Positions 1 through 8,758 of a stretch of 64,000 nucleotides of DNA are shown here, piece after piece. The DNA comes from Synechocystis salina LEGE 00031. Lineage in GTDB: Bacteria; Cyanobacteriota; Cyanobacteriia; Cyanobacteriales; Microcystaceae. The translations under genes were made by a program, and so were the position numbers. The notes under the pieces were generated by a model. The model made no database searches. It worked only from the letters and a program-made list of their open reading frames with translations, and was not told where the DNA came from. Position 1 is the stretch's first letter. Each line of letters starts with the position of its first letter. The DNA is taken from contig NZ_JADEVV010000003.1 of NCBI RefSeq assembly GCF_015207985.1, positions 56,429 through 120,428 on the forward strand, given 5' to 3'.

Positions 1-795
1 GGAATCAAGAATGTCCCAGGTAACACCGGGAGCCAAAGAATCGGCGGTGGCGAGCAGAATTTCCGCATTGTCCACAGTCAAAGGAGCCGCGGGGGATTGG
101 TTGGCAATGACAGTGGTGGCATCAACCACAACAGAGTCAGCGGTACCAGCAATTAAGTTATCGGCACTGTCGCTAATGGTGTAGAGAGGGGGCAGATTAG
201 GCGTCGCCTGAGCTTGAGCAATGGTAAAGACGTTTACGCCCGCAGCCAGTTCAATAATCTGAGCTTCTGCAGCCAACACACTCCCAGGAGTTTCATCAAC
301 TCCAGCAATAATTGCACTCGCATCGGCAGACTGTTCGGGGGTGAAAGTATTGACACCAACACTAGAAAACGTTTCAGCAAAGAGGAGAGACGTATCAGTT
401 TTGTTGATCAAAGCATCCAACCGGTCGGTCAGACCCGCATCAGCAGAAGCATGATTGAGCGCGCTGGGGAAAACTAAATAGTTATCGGGGGACAATGACA
501 ACCAGTTAATCCAATAGTCAAGTTCCTCTGTGGGGACCAGGGAAGTGTCGTTAATGTCAATGTTGTAGAGATTGGCAAAAACTTGAGCAATGTATTGACG
601 CTTATTCGCAGTTTGGGGCGCTTGGAAGAAGGGATACTTCACCTTTGCATCAGCGCTGTTGGCAAACAGGGCAACTGCTTCGTCATAGGTGATATTTGCC
701 CCATCTGTAGCCCACCAGTTCAGATCGCTGGTAGATACACCCTTGCCGGTGTACATGATCTGCAGAGCCGCAATTATGTTAGGACTTAGTGCCAT
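1..795 (-). CDS. S-layer / hemolysin-like protein, N-terminal part (cut by left edge)
   Basis: An open frame runs from an ATG at 795 to the left edge with no stop, giving 265 visible residues. The protein starts MALSPNIIAALQIMYTG and is acidic, rich in Ala, Thr, Asp and Asn, with no cleavable signal peptide. It resembles, from memory, the N-terminus of the large Synechocystis S-layer/HlyA-like protein (Sll1951 in PCC 6803), which is exported by a type I-like route and forms the outer surface layer. Residues around 20-90 (WWATDG, FFQAPQ, LDYWINWL) look like the repeat-type adhesion or anchor domains of such proteins. An AGGAG-like motif lies about 17 bases upstream of the ATG, rather far for a ribosome site. 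The C-terminal calcium-binding repeats expected in this family would lie outside the window. Confidence 0.65.
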   Translation of the reverse strand, partial: MALSPNIIAALQIMYTGKGVSTSDLNWWATDGANITYDEAVALFANSADAKVKYPFFQAPQTANKRQYIAQVFANLYNIDINDTSLVPTEELDYWINWLSLSPDNYLVFPSALNHASADAGLTDRLDALINKTDTSLLFAETFSSVGVNTFTPEQSADASAIIAGVDETPGSVLAAEAQIIELAAGVNVFTIAQAQATPNLPPLYTISDSADNLIAGTADSVVVDATTVIANQSPAAPLTVDNAEILLATADSLAPGVTWDILDS

Positions 796-1311
796 AGGAC
801 TTCTTAAAACTCCTCAGTTTTTACGGTAAAAAATATACAAAACAGGGTTCATCTATGTGTGTCTAGGAGTTGCTTAGGGTAATCATAGCAAGAATCGCCT
901 TGCTGTCAAGACCAGAAGCATGGTGCCACCAACAGATGATTATTCGCGCTTTTTCAACATTGTCTACTCGGCGAATAGTAGAACTTTTTCTAGTCAACCC
1001 GGGACGGCGGACCCATGGGGACCTCCATAAGAATTGGCTAGAATTGCTACTCCAGGCAAATTATAGCCTACGAACAAGGAAATGCAGAGATATTTTGCTG
1101 GCCAGCGCCTGAAAATCCAGAATGGCTAGATAGGCGGGCAACGAATTCACTGCTGTTAATCGTGATTAATCCCCTTTGCCCCTACTCACTAAAAGCTATG
1201 GTAAAAAAGGGAGAAGATGTATGAATTGGACAGAAAATTTTTCATTACAGTTCCCTTGGTGCGTAATTAACCCTCCCTGTCCTCCCCTTTTAGGGGCAAA
1301 AGGAAAGAAAG
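796..1311. other. Intergenic region upstream of the S-layer-like gene
   Basis: About 515 bases without a convincing gene, between the start of the S-layer-like gene and the 3' end of the methyltransferase gene, both on the minus strand. The part next to 795 is AT-rich and probably carries the S-layer promoter and a leader. A short hairpin (CCCC TTTTA GGGG) near 1286-1298 lies just beyond the methyltransferase stop and could help end its transcript. Open frames here are short and show no recognisable protein. Confidence 0.4.
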
Positions 1312-2046
1312 CTAATAGTACCAATCTGGGGTTAGGCCGGCTGCTGTGTTGATGAAAATACAATCCAAGGTAGTCAACTCTCCCTGGGGGCCACGGTAGG
1401 GCTCGGAAACATCCCAGAGGCGAAAATTGAGTGGCAGTAACCAATTGGCGATTTCCGTTAGGAGGGGAGTTCCAGGGCCATAACCCCGGTAGAGCCAGCA
1501 CTCCAGAAATAAAACGTCAACTTTAGTTAATGTTTGGGGCGCTCCCCGGAGAATGGCCAACTCGTTGCCCTGGGTGTCGATTTTAATCACCTGGGGTTGG
1601 GGCAAATGAAGCTTGGCCAGGGCCGAATCCAAAGTGAGCAGGGGAACTTGGACGGCCTTGGTGGGGGGACTGCCCTGCGGCATGGCCAGGGTGGTGCTAC
1701 TGGCGGGGTCATTGAAGACATTAACTGTTATGGTCCCGTCCCGATCGCCGAGGGCATATTTATATAGATGGAAAGAAGGATAAACCCGCAATGTTTCCGC
1801 CATCAGACCTTGATAATCCGGCACATGGTCCACCAAGGGCTCGAATAAATAGAAGTCAGCCTCCGTTGCCACCTGTTTCATATAGTAGGACCAGCCACTA
1901 TTGGAAGCGCCCACATCGAAAATCACCTGGGGATGGTAGCCCAAGTTGGCCAGGCGGCGGAATACTTGACGGTCTAGCTGGAGCACCTGCCCATCCAGAT
2001 CATCGAGCATTGTTTGGTATTGGGGAGAAAGGCTGGGGGAAGACAT
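1312..2046 (-). CDS. FkbM-family SAM-dependent methyltransferase
   Basis: A 244-residue protein with an FkbM-type methyltransferase fold. The SAM-binding motif I is VIFDVGASNSG at about residues 42-52, the acidic loop is FEP, and the family's IKIDTQGNE motif is present in the second half. FkbM enzymes O-methylate sugars, polyketides or other small molecules; the substrate here cannot be read from sequence. In cyanobacteria they often lie near polysaccharide or surface-layer genes, and this one sits beside an S-layer-like gene, so methylation of a surface glycan is a reasonable inference. The ATG at 2046 starts directly before the domain, and no signal peptide is visible. Confidence 0.8.
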   Translation of the reverse strand: MSSPSLSPQYQTMLDDLDGQVLQLDRQVFRRLANLGYHPQVIFDVGASNSGWSYYMKQVATEADFYLFEPLVDHVPDYQGLMAETLRVYPSFHLYKYALGDRDGTITVNVFNDPASSTTLAMPQGSPPTKAVQVPLLTLDSALAKLHLPQPQVIKIDTQGNELAILRGAPQTLTKVDVLFLECWLYRGYGPGTPLLTEIANWLLPLNFRLWDVSEPYRGPQGELTTLDCIFINTAAGLTPDWYY

Positions 2047-2184
2047 TACCTAACTGTAGGCCAAGGGAGCAAGCTGGCCCAGGGCCCCAGGGAAATCGGC
2101 CCTATCTGTCGACTATGGATAATCCCAAACGCTATAAAGCTATAAGGTCAGGCTAAATCCGGGGCTACCCAGAGTACCCAGAGA

Positions 2185-3405
2185 TCAATTACTAGCGGTT
2201 TGGGTTTGTTGGGAACCCCAATCCACCAGCTTGACAATGACGTCCTGGGGGGAACGGCCCCGGAAGCGGGGAGCATTGCCATCAAATTCGAGTTTTTGCC
2301 CCTTTTGCAGGAGATAAGGACGAGCTAAACCAATCTGGATACTATCTAAAATAGTATTGTCGGTGGCGTCCTCCACTTGGAAGGTCAAACGGCGCACCTC
2401 AAGGGTTTCTTGGCCAGCATTACAGAGCACACCAACGGAATTGATCAAATCACCGCCCCTTTCATTAACTGCCAACTTGAGCACCGCTAGGTTACGGATT
2501 TCACCGTAGCCAATGCCATCTTCTTCAGGGCCCCTGAGGGGGACAGTGCGGGTGGTGTTGGTGTTCCGGGTGGTGGTGGTGGTAACAGTGCCGCCCATTT
2601 CCTGGGCCATTGCCCCTAAAATTTGGACGAATCCTTGGCCGAAAGCCTCCATGGCGGCTTCCGCATCCAATGAAGATCCTGCCGCAGTGGGAGAAGTGGG
2701 GGGAGTGAGGGGCGGTAAAGCGGGGGAACCCACATCCCTCGTGACAGAATCTCCGTACTGTTCTAGCACCACATTGGGCGGGGCTCCAAAGGGATTGATG
2801 GCTTTGACCCTAACCCGGCCACCGGAAAGGCGATCGCCGACGGTCACATTACGCGCGACGGGCTCCCCAGGGGCTTGGACAATGGCATAGGGACGACTAC
2901 CGATCTCAATAACGCCGGAAACCACCACTGCCCTGGCATCGTTGGGGAACAGGGGCGGAGGAGCGGTTGGTGAGGGGGATAGATTAACAGTGCCCGGAGT
3001 GCTGGGAGTGGCAGAAGTAGCGGTGGTTGTAGTTGTGGTGACAGAGCCGCCGTTAGTTTTAGCCTGCTTTGCCCCATTGGCCTCCCCTGGCTTGGGCGGA
3101 TCAAGTTGACAGACCGATTCCCGAATCTTCGCTTCCACAGGAATTAGCTCGAACGGATTTGCCCGGCCGGCGCGGATCTCCCTCAGCCGTTGATCCGGTA
3201 AGACGGGGGGAATTAACCCCAGGGCTGCCATATCTACCGGAGGCAGAGGCCGGACTGCGGCCAGAGGCACCCGCGGGGGAGGCATTTCTTGGGTATCTGA
3301 GGAAACATCAGTTTCACCATCACCACCGCCGGGGAGAAATCCACATCCGCCGCTGAAAATCAGCAGAGAGCCAGTTAAAAGGGAGAATAGGGGTCGCTTC
3401 TTCAT
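2185..3405 (-). CDS. Lipoprotein of unknown function, PilP-like middle part
   Basis: A 406-residue protein with a lipoprotein signal peptide: basic start MKKR, hydrophobic core and lipobox SGGC with the modified cysteine at about residue 21. A Pro-rich linker follows, then two Thr-rich runs (near residues 122-130 and 275-285). Between them is a segment reading VVSGVIEIGSRPYAIV and later VGDRLSGGRVRVKAI. This recalls PilP/GspC-type periplasmic domains, which read a value and set a register with inner-membrane partners. The C-terminal about 100 residues (LAVLKLAVNERGGDLINSVGV) look like a small beta domain. The role is unknown; a part in pilus or envelope assembly is only a guess. Confidence 0.6.
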   Translation of the reverse strand: MKKRPLFSLLTGSLLIFSGGCGFLPGGGDGETDVSSDTQEMPPPRVPLAAVRPLPPVDMAALGLIPPVLPDQRLREIRAGRANPFELIPVEAKIRESVCQLDPPKPGEANGAKQAKTNGGSVTTTTTTATSATPSTPGTVNLSPSPTAPPPLFPNDARAVVVSGVIEIGSRPYAIVQAPGEPVARNVTVGDRLSGGRVRVKAINPFGAPPNVVLEQYGDSVTRDVGSPALPPLTPPTSPTAAGSSLDAEAAMEAFGQGFVQILGAMAQEMGGTVTTTTTRNTNTTRTVPLRGPEEDGIGYGEIRNLAVLKLAVNERGGDLINSVGVLCNAGQETLEVRRLTFQVEDATDNTILDSIQIGLARPYLLQKGQKLEFDGNAPRFRGRSPQDVIVKLVDWGSQQTQTASN

Positions 3406-3751
3406 TATTGGAATCGCTGCAACACAGCCGAAAATACGAAGGGAGGCGGAGGAGTGGAAGTCAAAATTCGGGAAAATTTGGATTTAACCATTACTTTCCC
3501 CTCTAATCTTACAGCCTCCCCCTAAAATGCCAAGGGATTAGGGCAAATTCAGGGGGCGATCGTCAAGAAATATTACAAACTGTTACGGGGACAGTGTAAT
3601 CAGGAACGCAATGCCTGAGAATAGTTTGGGCAGGTTGCTCGCTGGAGTCCGCTGGTTAACGGCTTTGTCCAGTTCGTGACTATGTCTCGGTTGATAAAAT
3701 CAGCTTAAAGCCTTTTTTTAACGTTTTAAATCTTTACGGAGGAATCCATCC
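3406..3751 (+). promoter_or_regulatory. apcABC upstream regulatory region
   Basis: A non-coding stretch of 346 bases between the divergent lipoprotein gene and apcA. It must hold the promoter of the highly expressed phycobilisome core operon. An HLR1-like element lies at 3572-3589, about 165 bases before the apcA start. A strong ribosome site GGAGG is at 3738-3742, ten bases before the ATG. AT-rich sequence with T- and A-runs precedes the ribosome site. I could not fix a -10 box with confidence. Confidence 0.6.
3572..3589 (+). promoter_or_regulatory. HLR1-like element (possible RpaB site) with overlapping inverted repeat
   Basis: The sequence ATTACAAA CT GTTACGGG fits two 8-base repeats spaced by two bases. 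This is the layout of HLR1 boxes (T/G TTACA A/T A/T, N2, repeat) bound by the response regulator RpaB in cyanobacteria. The first copy departs from the consensus at its first base and the second in its last three. The same bases form part of an inverted repeat (ATTAC aa ACTGT ... ACAGT GTAAT, 3572-3600). RpaB is known to control photosynthesis genes by light intensity; its action here is inferred. Confidence 0.4.
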
Positions 3752-4237
3752 ATGAGTATCGTCACGAAATCAATCGTGAATGCTGATGCAGAAGCCCGCT
3801 ACCTAAGCCCGGGTGAACTGGATCGTATTAAATCTTTCGTTACCGGCGGTGCCGCCCGTCTTCGCATTGCTGAAACCTTGACCGGTTCCCGCGAAACCAT
3901 CGTTAAACAAGCTGGCGATCGCCTTTTCCAAAAACGTCCTGACATCGTTTCCCCCGGTGGCAATGCCTACGGTGAAGAAATGACCGCCACCTGCTTGCGC
4001 GACATGGACTACTACCTCCGCCTCGTCACCTACGGTGTGGTTTCCGGTGACGTTACCCCCATCGAAGAAATCGGTTTAGTGGGCGTAAGGGAAATGTATC
4101 GTTCCCTCGGCACCCCCATTGAAGCCGTTGCTCAAAGTGTCCGGGAAATGAAAGAAGTTGCTTCTGGTTTGATGTCCTCCGATGATGCCGCCGAAGCCTC
4201 TGCCTACTTTGATTTCGTTATCGGTGCCATGAGCTAG
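3752..4237 (+). CDS. apcA: Allophycocyanin alpha subunit
   Basis: A 161-residue phycobiliprotein, the usual length for ApcA. It carries one covalently bound phycocyanobilin on Cys81 (context [13 protein letters not shown]) and pairs with ApcB to form the trimers of the phycobilisome core, on the cytoplasmic side of the thylakoid membrane. The core passes energy to the photosystems. The globin-like fold is helical throughout with no signal peptide. The GGAGG at 3738-3742 fixes the start. apcB follows after 95 bases and apcC after that, the standard apcABC order. In PCC 6803 this is, from memory, slr2067. Confidence 0.98.
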   Translation: MSIVTKSIVNADAEARYLSPGELDRIKSFVTGGAARLRIAETLTGSRETIVKQAGDRLFQKRPDIVSPGGNAYGEEMTATCLRDMDYYLRLVTYGVVSGDVTPIEEIGLVGVREMYRSLGTPIEAVAQSVREMKEVASGLMSSDDAAEASAYFDFVIGAMS

Positions 4238-4332
4238 GTTGTTAAACCTGAGCTTATTGAAGTGTTGAGCCCTAATTATTCAACCCTTTTAGCAATTTTT
4301 CCCATTGAGTAAGATTTAAGGAAACCAAAACT

Positions 4333-4818
4333 ATGCAAGACGCAATTACGGCTGTAATCAACTCTGCTGACGTTCAAGGTAAGTACCTCGACGGTGCTGC
4401 CATGGACAAACTGAAAAGCTACTTCGCCAGCGGTGAACTGCGGGTGCGGGCTGCCAGTGTAATCAGCGCCAACGCCGCCACCATCGTTAAAGAAGCTGTG
4501 GCCAAATCCCTGTTGTACTCCGATGTCACCCGTCCCGGTGGCAACATGTACACCACCCGTCGCTATGCGGCTTGTATCCGTGACTTGGACTACTACCTCC
4601 GCTATGCCACCTATGCCATGTTGGCCGGTGACGCTTCCATTCTCGATGAGCGTGTACTCAACGGTTTGAAAGAAACCTACAACTCCTTGGGTGTACCCAT
4701 CTCTTCCACCGTGCAAGCTATCCAAGCCATCAAAGAAGTTACCGCTAGCTTGGTTGGTGCTGATGCTGGCAAAGAAATGGGCGTTTACCTCGACTACATC
4801 TGCTCTGGCTTGAGCTAG
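4333..4818 (+). CDS. apcB: Allophycocyanin beta subunit
   Basis: A 161-residue partner of ApcA in the phycobilisome core. Cys81 ([16 protein letters not shown]) is the phycocyanobilin attachment site. Asn71 lies in RPGGNMY; this asparagine is the one known to be gamma-N-methylated in beta phycobiliproteins, a change that tunes energy transfer. The gene lies 95 bases after apcA, and the gap has no obvious terminator, so co-transcription is expected. Codon choice is strongly biased toward C-ending codons (ACC, GGT, AAC), as in highly expressed genes of this genus. Confidence 0.98.
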   Translation: MQDAITAVINSADVQGKYLDGAAMDKLKSYFASGELRVRAASVISANAATIVKEAVAKSLLYSDVTRPGGNMYTTRRYAACIRDLDYYLRYATYAMLAGDASILDERVLNGLKETYNSLGVPISSTVQAIQAIKEVTASLVGADAGKEMGVYLDYICSGLS

Positions 4819-5030
4819 TCCTGGATTCCCGTGGGTGATTCTGCCTTGGTTGATTTACAACTTAGCCAGTAGCCCCTCTGTTGGAACGGGAAGTCTAAAG
4901 TGAGTGCTGGGGCCGTTAAAGCCACCACCGGGATAGCCGGGGTTTTAGCTGACCGGTATTGACTTCTGACTCCCGTTCTGTCGCATATGCCAACTTTTTA
5001 AGAGAAAACGTTTTAGGAGAGCCACACCCC

Positions 5031-5234
5031 ATGCGGATGTTTAGAATTACGGCTTGTGTTCCTAGCCAAACCCGGATTCGGACACAACGGGAATTACAAA
5101 ATACTTATTTTACGAAGTTGGTGCCCTACGACAATTGGTTTCGTGAGCAACAGCGCATCATGAAAATGGGCGGCAAAATTGTGAAAGTCGAATTAGCCAC
5201 TGGCCGTCCCGGCACCAATGCGGGTCTGGCCTAG
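5031..5234 (+). CDS. apcC: Phycobilisome core linker, 7.8 kDa
   Basis: A 67-residue protein, the normal length of the small core linker, which sits in the terminal allophycocyanin trimers and adjusts their assembly and spectrum. The sequence MRMFRITACVPSQTRIRTQRELQ is the conserved CpcD-like linker fold. A longer in-frame reading from 4959 exists, but the family start is the ATG at 5031, preceded by AGGAGA at 5015-5020. It is the last gene of apcABC, 212 bases after apcB, with a hairpin terminator at 5298-5321 behind it. Confidence 0.95.
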   Translation: MRMFRITACVPSQTRIRTQRELQNTYFTKLVPYDNWFREQQRIMKMGGKIVKVELATGRPGTNAGLA

Positions 5235-5297
5235 GCTCGAGACTAGTTGTTGCTAATTTAGCAATGTTGAATGGCAATTTTATGAATCAATTTCTTT

Positions 5298-5321
5298 GAG
5301 GTCAGCAATGGCCTCTTTTTT
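5298..5321 (+). terminator. Intrinsic terminator of apcABC
   Basis: A six-base stem GAGGTC / GGCCTC (one G-T pair) with a six-base loop is followed by six T residues. It lies 64 bases after the apcC stop codon. Confidence 0.75.
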
Positions 5322-5353
5322 GTGATTTTTTGCATCTTCTGCCCTTAGGTTGT

Positions 5354-5572
5354 TCAGGAAGCCTGATAAATGGCGGGTCGATAGGTTGGCAGAGGAATGG
5401 ATTTTCCCTCCGCTTTGGCACTTTCTAACCACAATTTTTTGGCAATTTCCAACTCCCGGAGAGCTTCAAATGGTGATTCACCAAAGGCGGAACAACAATT
5501 AAGATCGGGAATATCGGCAATATAACCTTCATCTTCTTCACTGTAAAAGATATTGATGTGATAGTCCTTCAT
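5354..5572 (-). CDS. HicB-family antitoxin
   Basis: A 72-residue protein with the short HicB fold: IFYSEEDEGYIADIPDLNCCSAFGES, then a helix EALRELEIAKKLWLE and a Pro-rich tail. HicB proteins neutralise the HicA RNA-binding toxin by direct contact, and longer forms also bind DNA. This short form ends after the partial RNase H-like domain and has no visible DNA-binding tail. It starts two bases after the toxin gene's stop, so the order is toxin first, as is common for hicAB. Cysteines at the LNCCSAFG turn are shared by many cyanobacterial homologues. Confidence 0.8.
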   Translation of the reverse strand: MKDYHINIFYSEEDEGYIADIPDLNCCSAFGESPFEALRELEIAKKLWLESAKAEGKSIPLPTYRPAIYQAS

Positions 5573-5574
5573 AA

Positions 5575-5826
5575 TTAATCCTCCAATCTGAGATTATATT
5601 TTTCAACTAAAGTTAAAAACTGTTTGATTTGGTAAGGTTTGGCCTGTCCTTTAACATTTTGAACGTTAACCAATTCTGTGACGTCGGAGTGGATAAAAAT
5701 ATGGTGACTCCCACTAATTCTGGAAAGATGAAAACCAAATGACTCTATCAGGCTTACAAAATCGTTAAAAGGTATATTCTTTGAGCAAGACAAAATTTGT
5801 TTTAAAAGTTTATGTTTCCTCCCCAT
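5575..5826 (-). CDS. HicA-family mRNA interferase toxin
   Basis: An 83-residue HicA/YcfA-type protein with a double-stranded-RNA-binding-like fold. The catalytic histidine lies in the conserved SGSHHIF turn (His41 or His42), and the C-terminal PYQIKQFLTLVEKYNL helix is typical. HicA toxins cleave mRNA when released from HicB. The gene precedes the antitoxin by two bases and starts 28 bases after prmA, so it could be read from the prmA promoter. Basic residues at the N-terminus (GRKHKLLK) fit RNA binding. Whether it is still toxic cannot be judged from sequence. Confidence 0.8.
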   Translation of the reverse strand: MGRKHKLLKQILSCSKNIPFNDFVSLIESFGFHLSRISGSHHIFIHSDVTELVNVQNVKGQAKPYQIKQFLTLVEKYNLRLED

Positions 5827-5854
5827 ATAATCTCAATTCTCCCCACTACTATTA

Positions 5855-6757
5855 TCAATCACTCTCTTCTCTTCTAGCTTGAAAGCAACACCATTCCTGG
5901 CGCTTCCAAATGGCGACCACCGTCCAACCGTTTTGCTCCAGCGCATCGGCGATCGCCTGACTTTGTTCTACCATAATGCCACTGAGAATGGCCCAACCTT
6001 GGGGTTTGACCAGGGGGGTGAATTGGGGCAGTAAATCGACAATGACATCCGCCAAAATATTGCAAATAATGCCATCCACCGGCTCCGCAATTAACTGCTC
6101 CAACTCCGGCACACTGCCCTCATTAATGACCAAATTATCGGGGTGAATTTGATTCAGATGGCGATTATGGCGGGCCGAATCCACCGTTAGGGGGTCATTG
6201 TCCACCCCGTACACTTTGGCCGCCCCTAATAAAATTGCTCCAATGCCCAAAATACCGGAACCACAACCAAGATCCGCCAACACTTGATTTTTGTCTGGAT
6301 CCACTCGCATTTCCAAGGACTCCAAACAAAGCTGGGTGGTGGCATGGGTGCCGGTGCCAAAGGCCACCCCGGGGTCGAGGCGCAGAATCAGGCGATCGCC
6401 AGGGTCTAGGGGATCAATCCAGGCTGGGTAGATAATAAACCGATCGCCAACAGGGGTGGGTTGCCAATGCTCCTTCCAACTAATGGACCAATCTTCTTCG
6501 TCAATCAATTGCCAATGGAAACGGGGCTTGGGCACCTGGAGTAATAGGGCGTCCTGCTCACACCAGAGGGCGAGGGCGGCGAGGTCAAGAATTTCTGCCT
6601 TTTCCTGGGGTAAATAACCACGGATGAGCAGGGAATGGGCCTTTTTTTCAGTGGAAGTGCCCACACAGCCAAACTTTTCCAGCCGCCAAAAAGCAGTTTC
6701 TTCCAGGGAAGGATGGCAAAGTATTCTAATTTCCCACCAACTATTAGCCACAGCCAT
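5855..6757 (-). CDS. prmA: Ribosomal protein L11 methyltransferase
   Basis: A 300-residue SAM-dependent enzyme that methylates lysines and the N-terminus of ribosomal protein L11. An N-terminal substrate-recognition domain (1-110) is followed by the Rossmann domain with motif I DLGCGSGILGIGA at about 170-182. The acidic loop YGVDNDP follows, and the family motif CNILADVIVDL stands where the N-P-P-Y motif of other methyltransferases lies. FGTGTHATTQL, the classic PrmA pre-motif, is present. Length is normal. The gene lies 79 bases after serA on the same strand. Confidence 0.93.
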   Translation of the reverse strand: MAVANSWWEIRILCHPSLEETAFWRLEKFGCVGTSTEKKAHSLLIRGYLPQEKAEILDLAALALWCEQDALLLQVPKPRFHWQLIDEEDWSISWKEHWQPTPVGDRFIIYPAWIDPLDPGDRLILRLDPGVAFGTGTHATTQLCLESLEMRVDPDKNQVLADLGCGSGILGIGAILLGAAKVYGVDNDPLTVDSARHNRHLNQIHPDNLVINEGSVPELEQLIAEPVDGIICNILADVIVDLLPQFTPLVKPQGWAILSGIMVEQSQAIADALEQNGWTVVAIWKRQEWCCFQARREESD

Positions 6758-6836
6758 TCATTCCTCCCTGATATGGGCCAACGGCAGGGGAGGGATTTAA
6801 ACCTCCCGAAATTGACTTCAACCTTTGGCAAGCTGA

Positions 6837-8417
6837 TTAGAGCTTAACGGTGTAGGCATCTCGAATACCAGCCACTTTGGTAATTTCTGATAGCAAACCA
6901 TCGGGGAGGGGATCGTCCAAACTCAGGGCCATGACCGCATCCCCCCGGACAATTTTACGTCCCACTTGCATGCTGGCAATGTTGACGTTAAAGCTACCCA
7001 GCAGGGAACCAATTTTACCAATGATGCCCGGCATATCCCGGTGCAGGGTGAACAACATATAGTTGTTGGGGGGAACGTTGATGGGGAATTCGTCCACGTC
7101 GGTGATGCGGATTTCGCCGTTGCTCAACAGGGCCCCCGTGGCGGAGTGTTCCCCCATGGTGCCAGTGGCTTTGAGGTGCAAGGAGCCGGAATAGTCCCGC
7201 ACTGAAGCATCTTTGGTTTCAATTACCCGGATGCCCCGTTCCTTAGCCTCGATCGCCGCATTGACATAGTTGACCCGTTCCCGGAGAGCTTGGGAGAGCA
7301 GACCTTTAATAGCCGCCACCACCAGGGGTTGACTATTGGTATATTCCGCCAAATCTCCTTGCAAGCACACCGTCAGGCGATCGATCCGGCCACCGGCCAA
7401 CTGGCCCACTAGGGTGCCAAGGGTTTCCGCTAGCTTGAGGTAAGGACGTAACTTTTCCATCACATCGGGGGTTAAGCCAGGGATATTCACCGCTGAGCGG
7501 GCCGGTAAGCCCAATAACACATCCCGAATTTGTTCGGCCACATCCACCGCCACGTTCACCTGGGCTTCTTCGGTGGAGGCCCCCAAATGGGGGGTCAGAA
7601 TTACGTTGCTAAATTCCCGTAGGCGGGATTCCCCTAGGGGTTCCTGGGCAAACACGTCCAGGGCGGCCCCACCAATCTCGGCCGTTTCAATGGCAGTGAC
7701 CAAAGCCTCTTCGTCAATGATGCCCCCCCGGGAACAGTTGATAATGCGGGCACTGGGCTTCATTTTAGCCAGTGTTTCAGCATTGATCAGGTTGGCGGTT
7801 TCCGGCGTTTTGGGAATGTGTAGGGTAATGAAATCCGCTTCGCTGAATAGCAGATCCAGGTCCACCAACGTACAACCAATTTGGTCGGCCCGTTCCTGGG
7901 AAATAAACGGGTCGTAGGCCAGCAATTTCATGCCCATGGCCTTGGCCACCCCGGCCACGTGGGAACCAATTTTTCCTAGACCCACTACCCCTAGGGTTTT
8001 TTTGTAAACTTCGGTGCCGATGAATTGTTTCCGTTCCCACTTATTTTCCTTGACGGATTTGTTGGCATCGGGGATATGGCGGGCCAGGGCCATCATCATG
8101 GCCAAAGCGTGTTCCGCCGCCGCAATGGTATTACCTTCGGGGGAGTTAACCACCACAATGCCCTGGCGAGTGGCCGCAGGCACATCGATATTATCCACAC
8201 CAACCCCAGCCCGGCCAATGATTTTTAACTGGCTACCCGCTTGGATAATTTTCTCCGTCACCTTAGTGGCAGAGCGCAACATGATGGCATCGTACTCGGG
8301 GATGATGTCTATAATTTCTGCTTCCGATAGCCCAGTCTTTACGTCAACTTGGGCAACTTGTTTGAGAATATCAATGCCGACTTGGTCAATGGAGTCAGAA
8401 ACTAAAACTTTAGCCAT
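6837..8417 (-). CDS. serA: D-3-phosphoglycerate dehydrogenase
   Basis: A 526-residue enzyme of serine synthesis that oxidises 3-phosphoglycerate with NAD. It is the long form: substrate domain, NAD-binding Rossmann domain (VVGLGKIGS), active-site region with NCSRGGIIDEEAL and PHLGAST, an allosteric substrate-binding domain, and a C-terminal ACT domain (FTLHRDMPGIIGKIGSLLG) that senses serine. The frame stays open upstream to 8501, but the homologous start is MAKVLVSDSID at 8417. The extra 28 residues are hydrophobic, Pro-rich and unlike the family. A divergent gene starts at 8759. Confidence 0.95.
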   Translation of the reverse strand: MAKVLVSDSIDQVGIDILKQVAQVDVKTGLSEAEIIDIIPEYDAIMLRSATKVTEKIIQAGSQLKIIGRAGVGVDNIDVPAATRQGIVVVNSPEGNTIAAAEHALAMMMALARHIPDANKSVKENKWERKQFIGTEVYKKTLGVVGLGKIGSHVAGVAKAMGMKLLAYDPFISQERADQIGCTLVDLDLLFSEADFITLHIPKTPETANLINAETLAKMKPSARIINCSRGGIIDEEALVTAIETAEIGGAALDVFAQEPLGESRLREFSNVILTPHLGASTEEAQVNVAVDVAEQIRDVLLGLPARSAVNIPGLTPDVMEKLRPYLKLAETLGTLVGQLAGGRIDRLTVCLQGDLAEYTNSQPLVVAAIKGLLSQALRERVNYVNAAIEAKERGIRVIETKDASVRDYSGSLHLKATGTMGEHSATGALLSNGEIRITDVDEFPINVPPNNYMLFTLHRDMPGIIGKIGSLLGSFNVNIASMQVGRKIVRGDAVMALSLDDPLPDGLLSEITKVAGIRDAYTVKL

Positions 8418-8758
8418 GGTGAATGATCGAAAAATTAATAGCGCTGGGGCCGGCGGGGACGGAAGGGGTAGAAAAAATCCCTGGAGCCAGGCTAGATTCA
8501 CTAGATGCAGTTGGTATCCTGGGCCGATCTCCGTAGCCCATTCTAGCGGCTTGGGGGATAACCGTTAGCAATATTTCTGATTCCCCGGGGCTGAGGTGGC
8601 CAAACCACAGGCAGTATTCCCTAGAAAGCCTAGAAGTTTTTGGATATAATAAGCAAGATTAATTTAAAGTAACAAAACTTAAAATTACCCCTGCCTCTGT
8701 TCCCCCAGAGGGAAGCTTTTTTAAAACCCCTTTTAGCCAACTTTATTCAACCCCTATA

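Noticed and set aside
4276..4725. Open frame on the strand opposite apcB
   Set aside because: It is a shadow of the strongly codon-biased apcB gene and has no protein-like pattern.
6837..8501. SerA start 28 codons upstream of 8417
   Set aside because: The added segment is hydrophobic and Pro-rich, unlike the family; MAKVLVSDSID is the conserved start.
8014..8568. 184-codon frame opposite serA
   Set aside because: Met/Ser/Arg-rich shadow of serA codon bias, with no family features.
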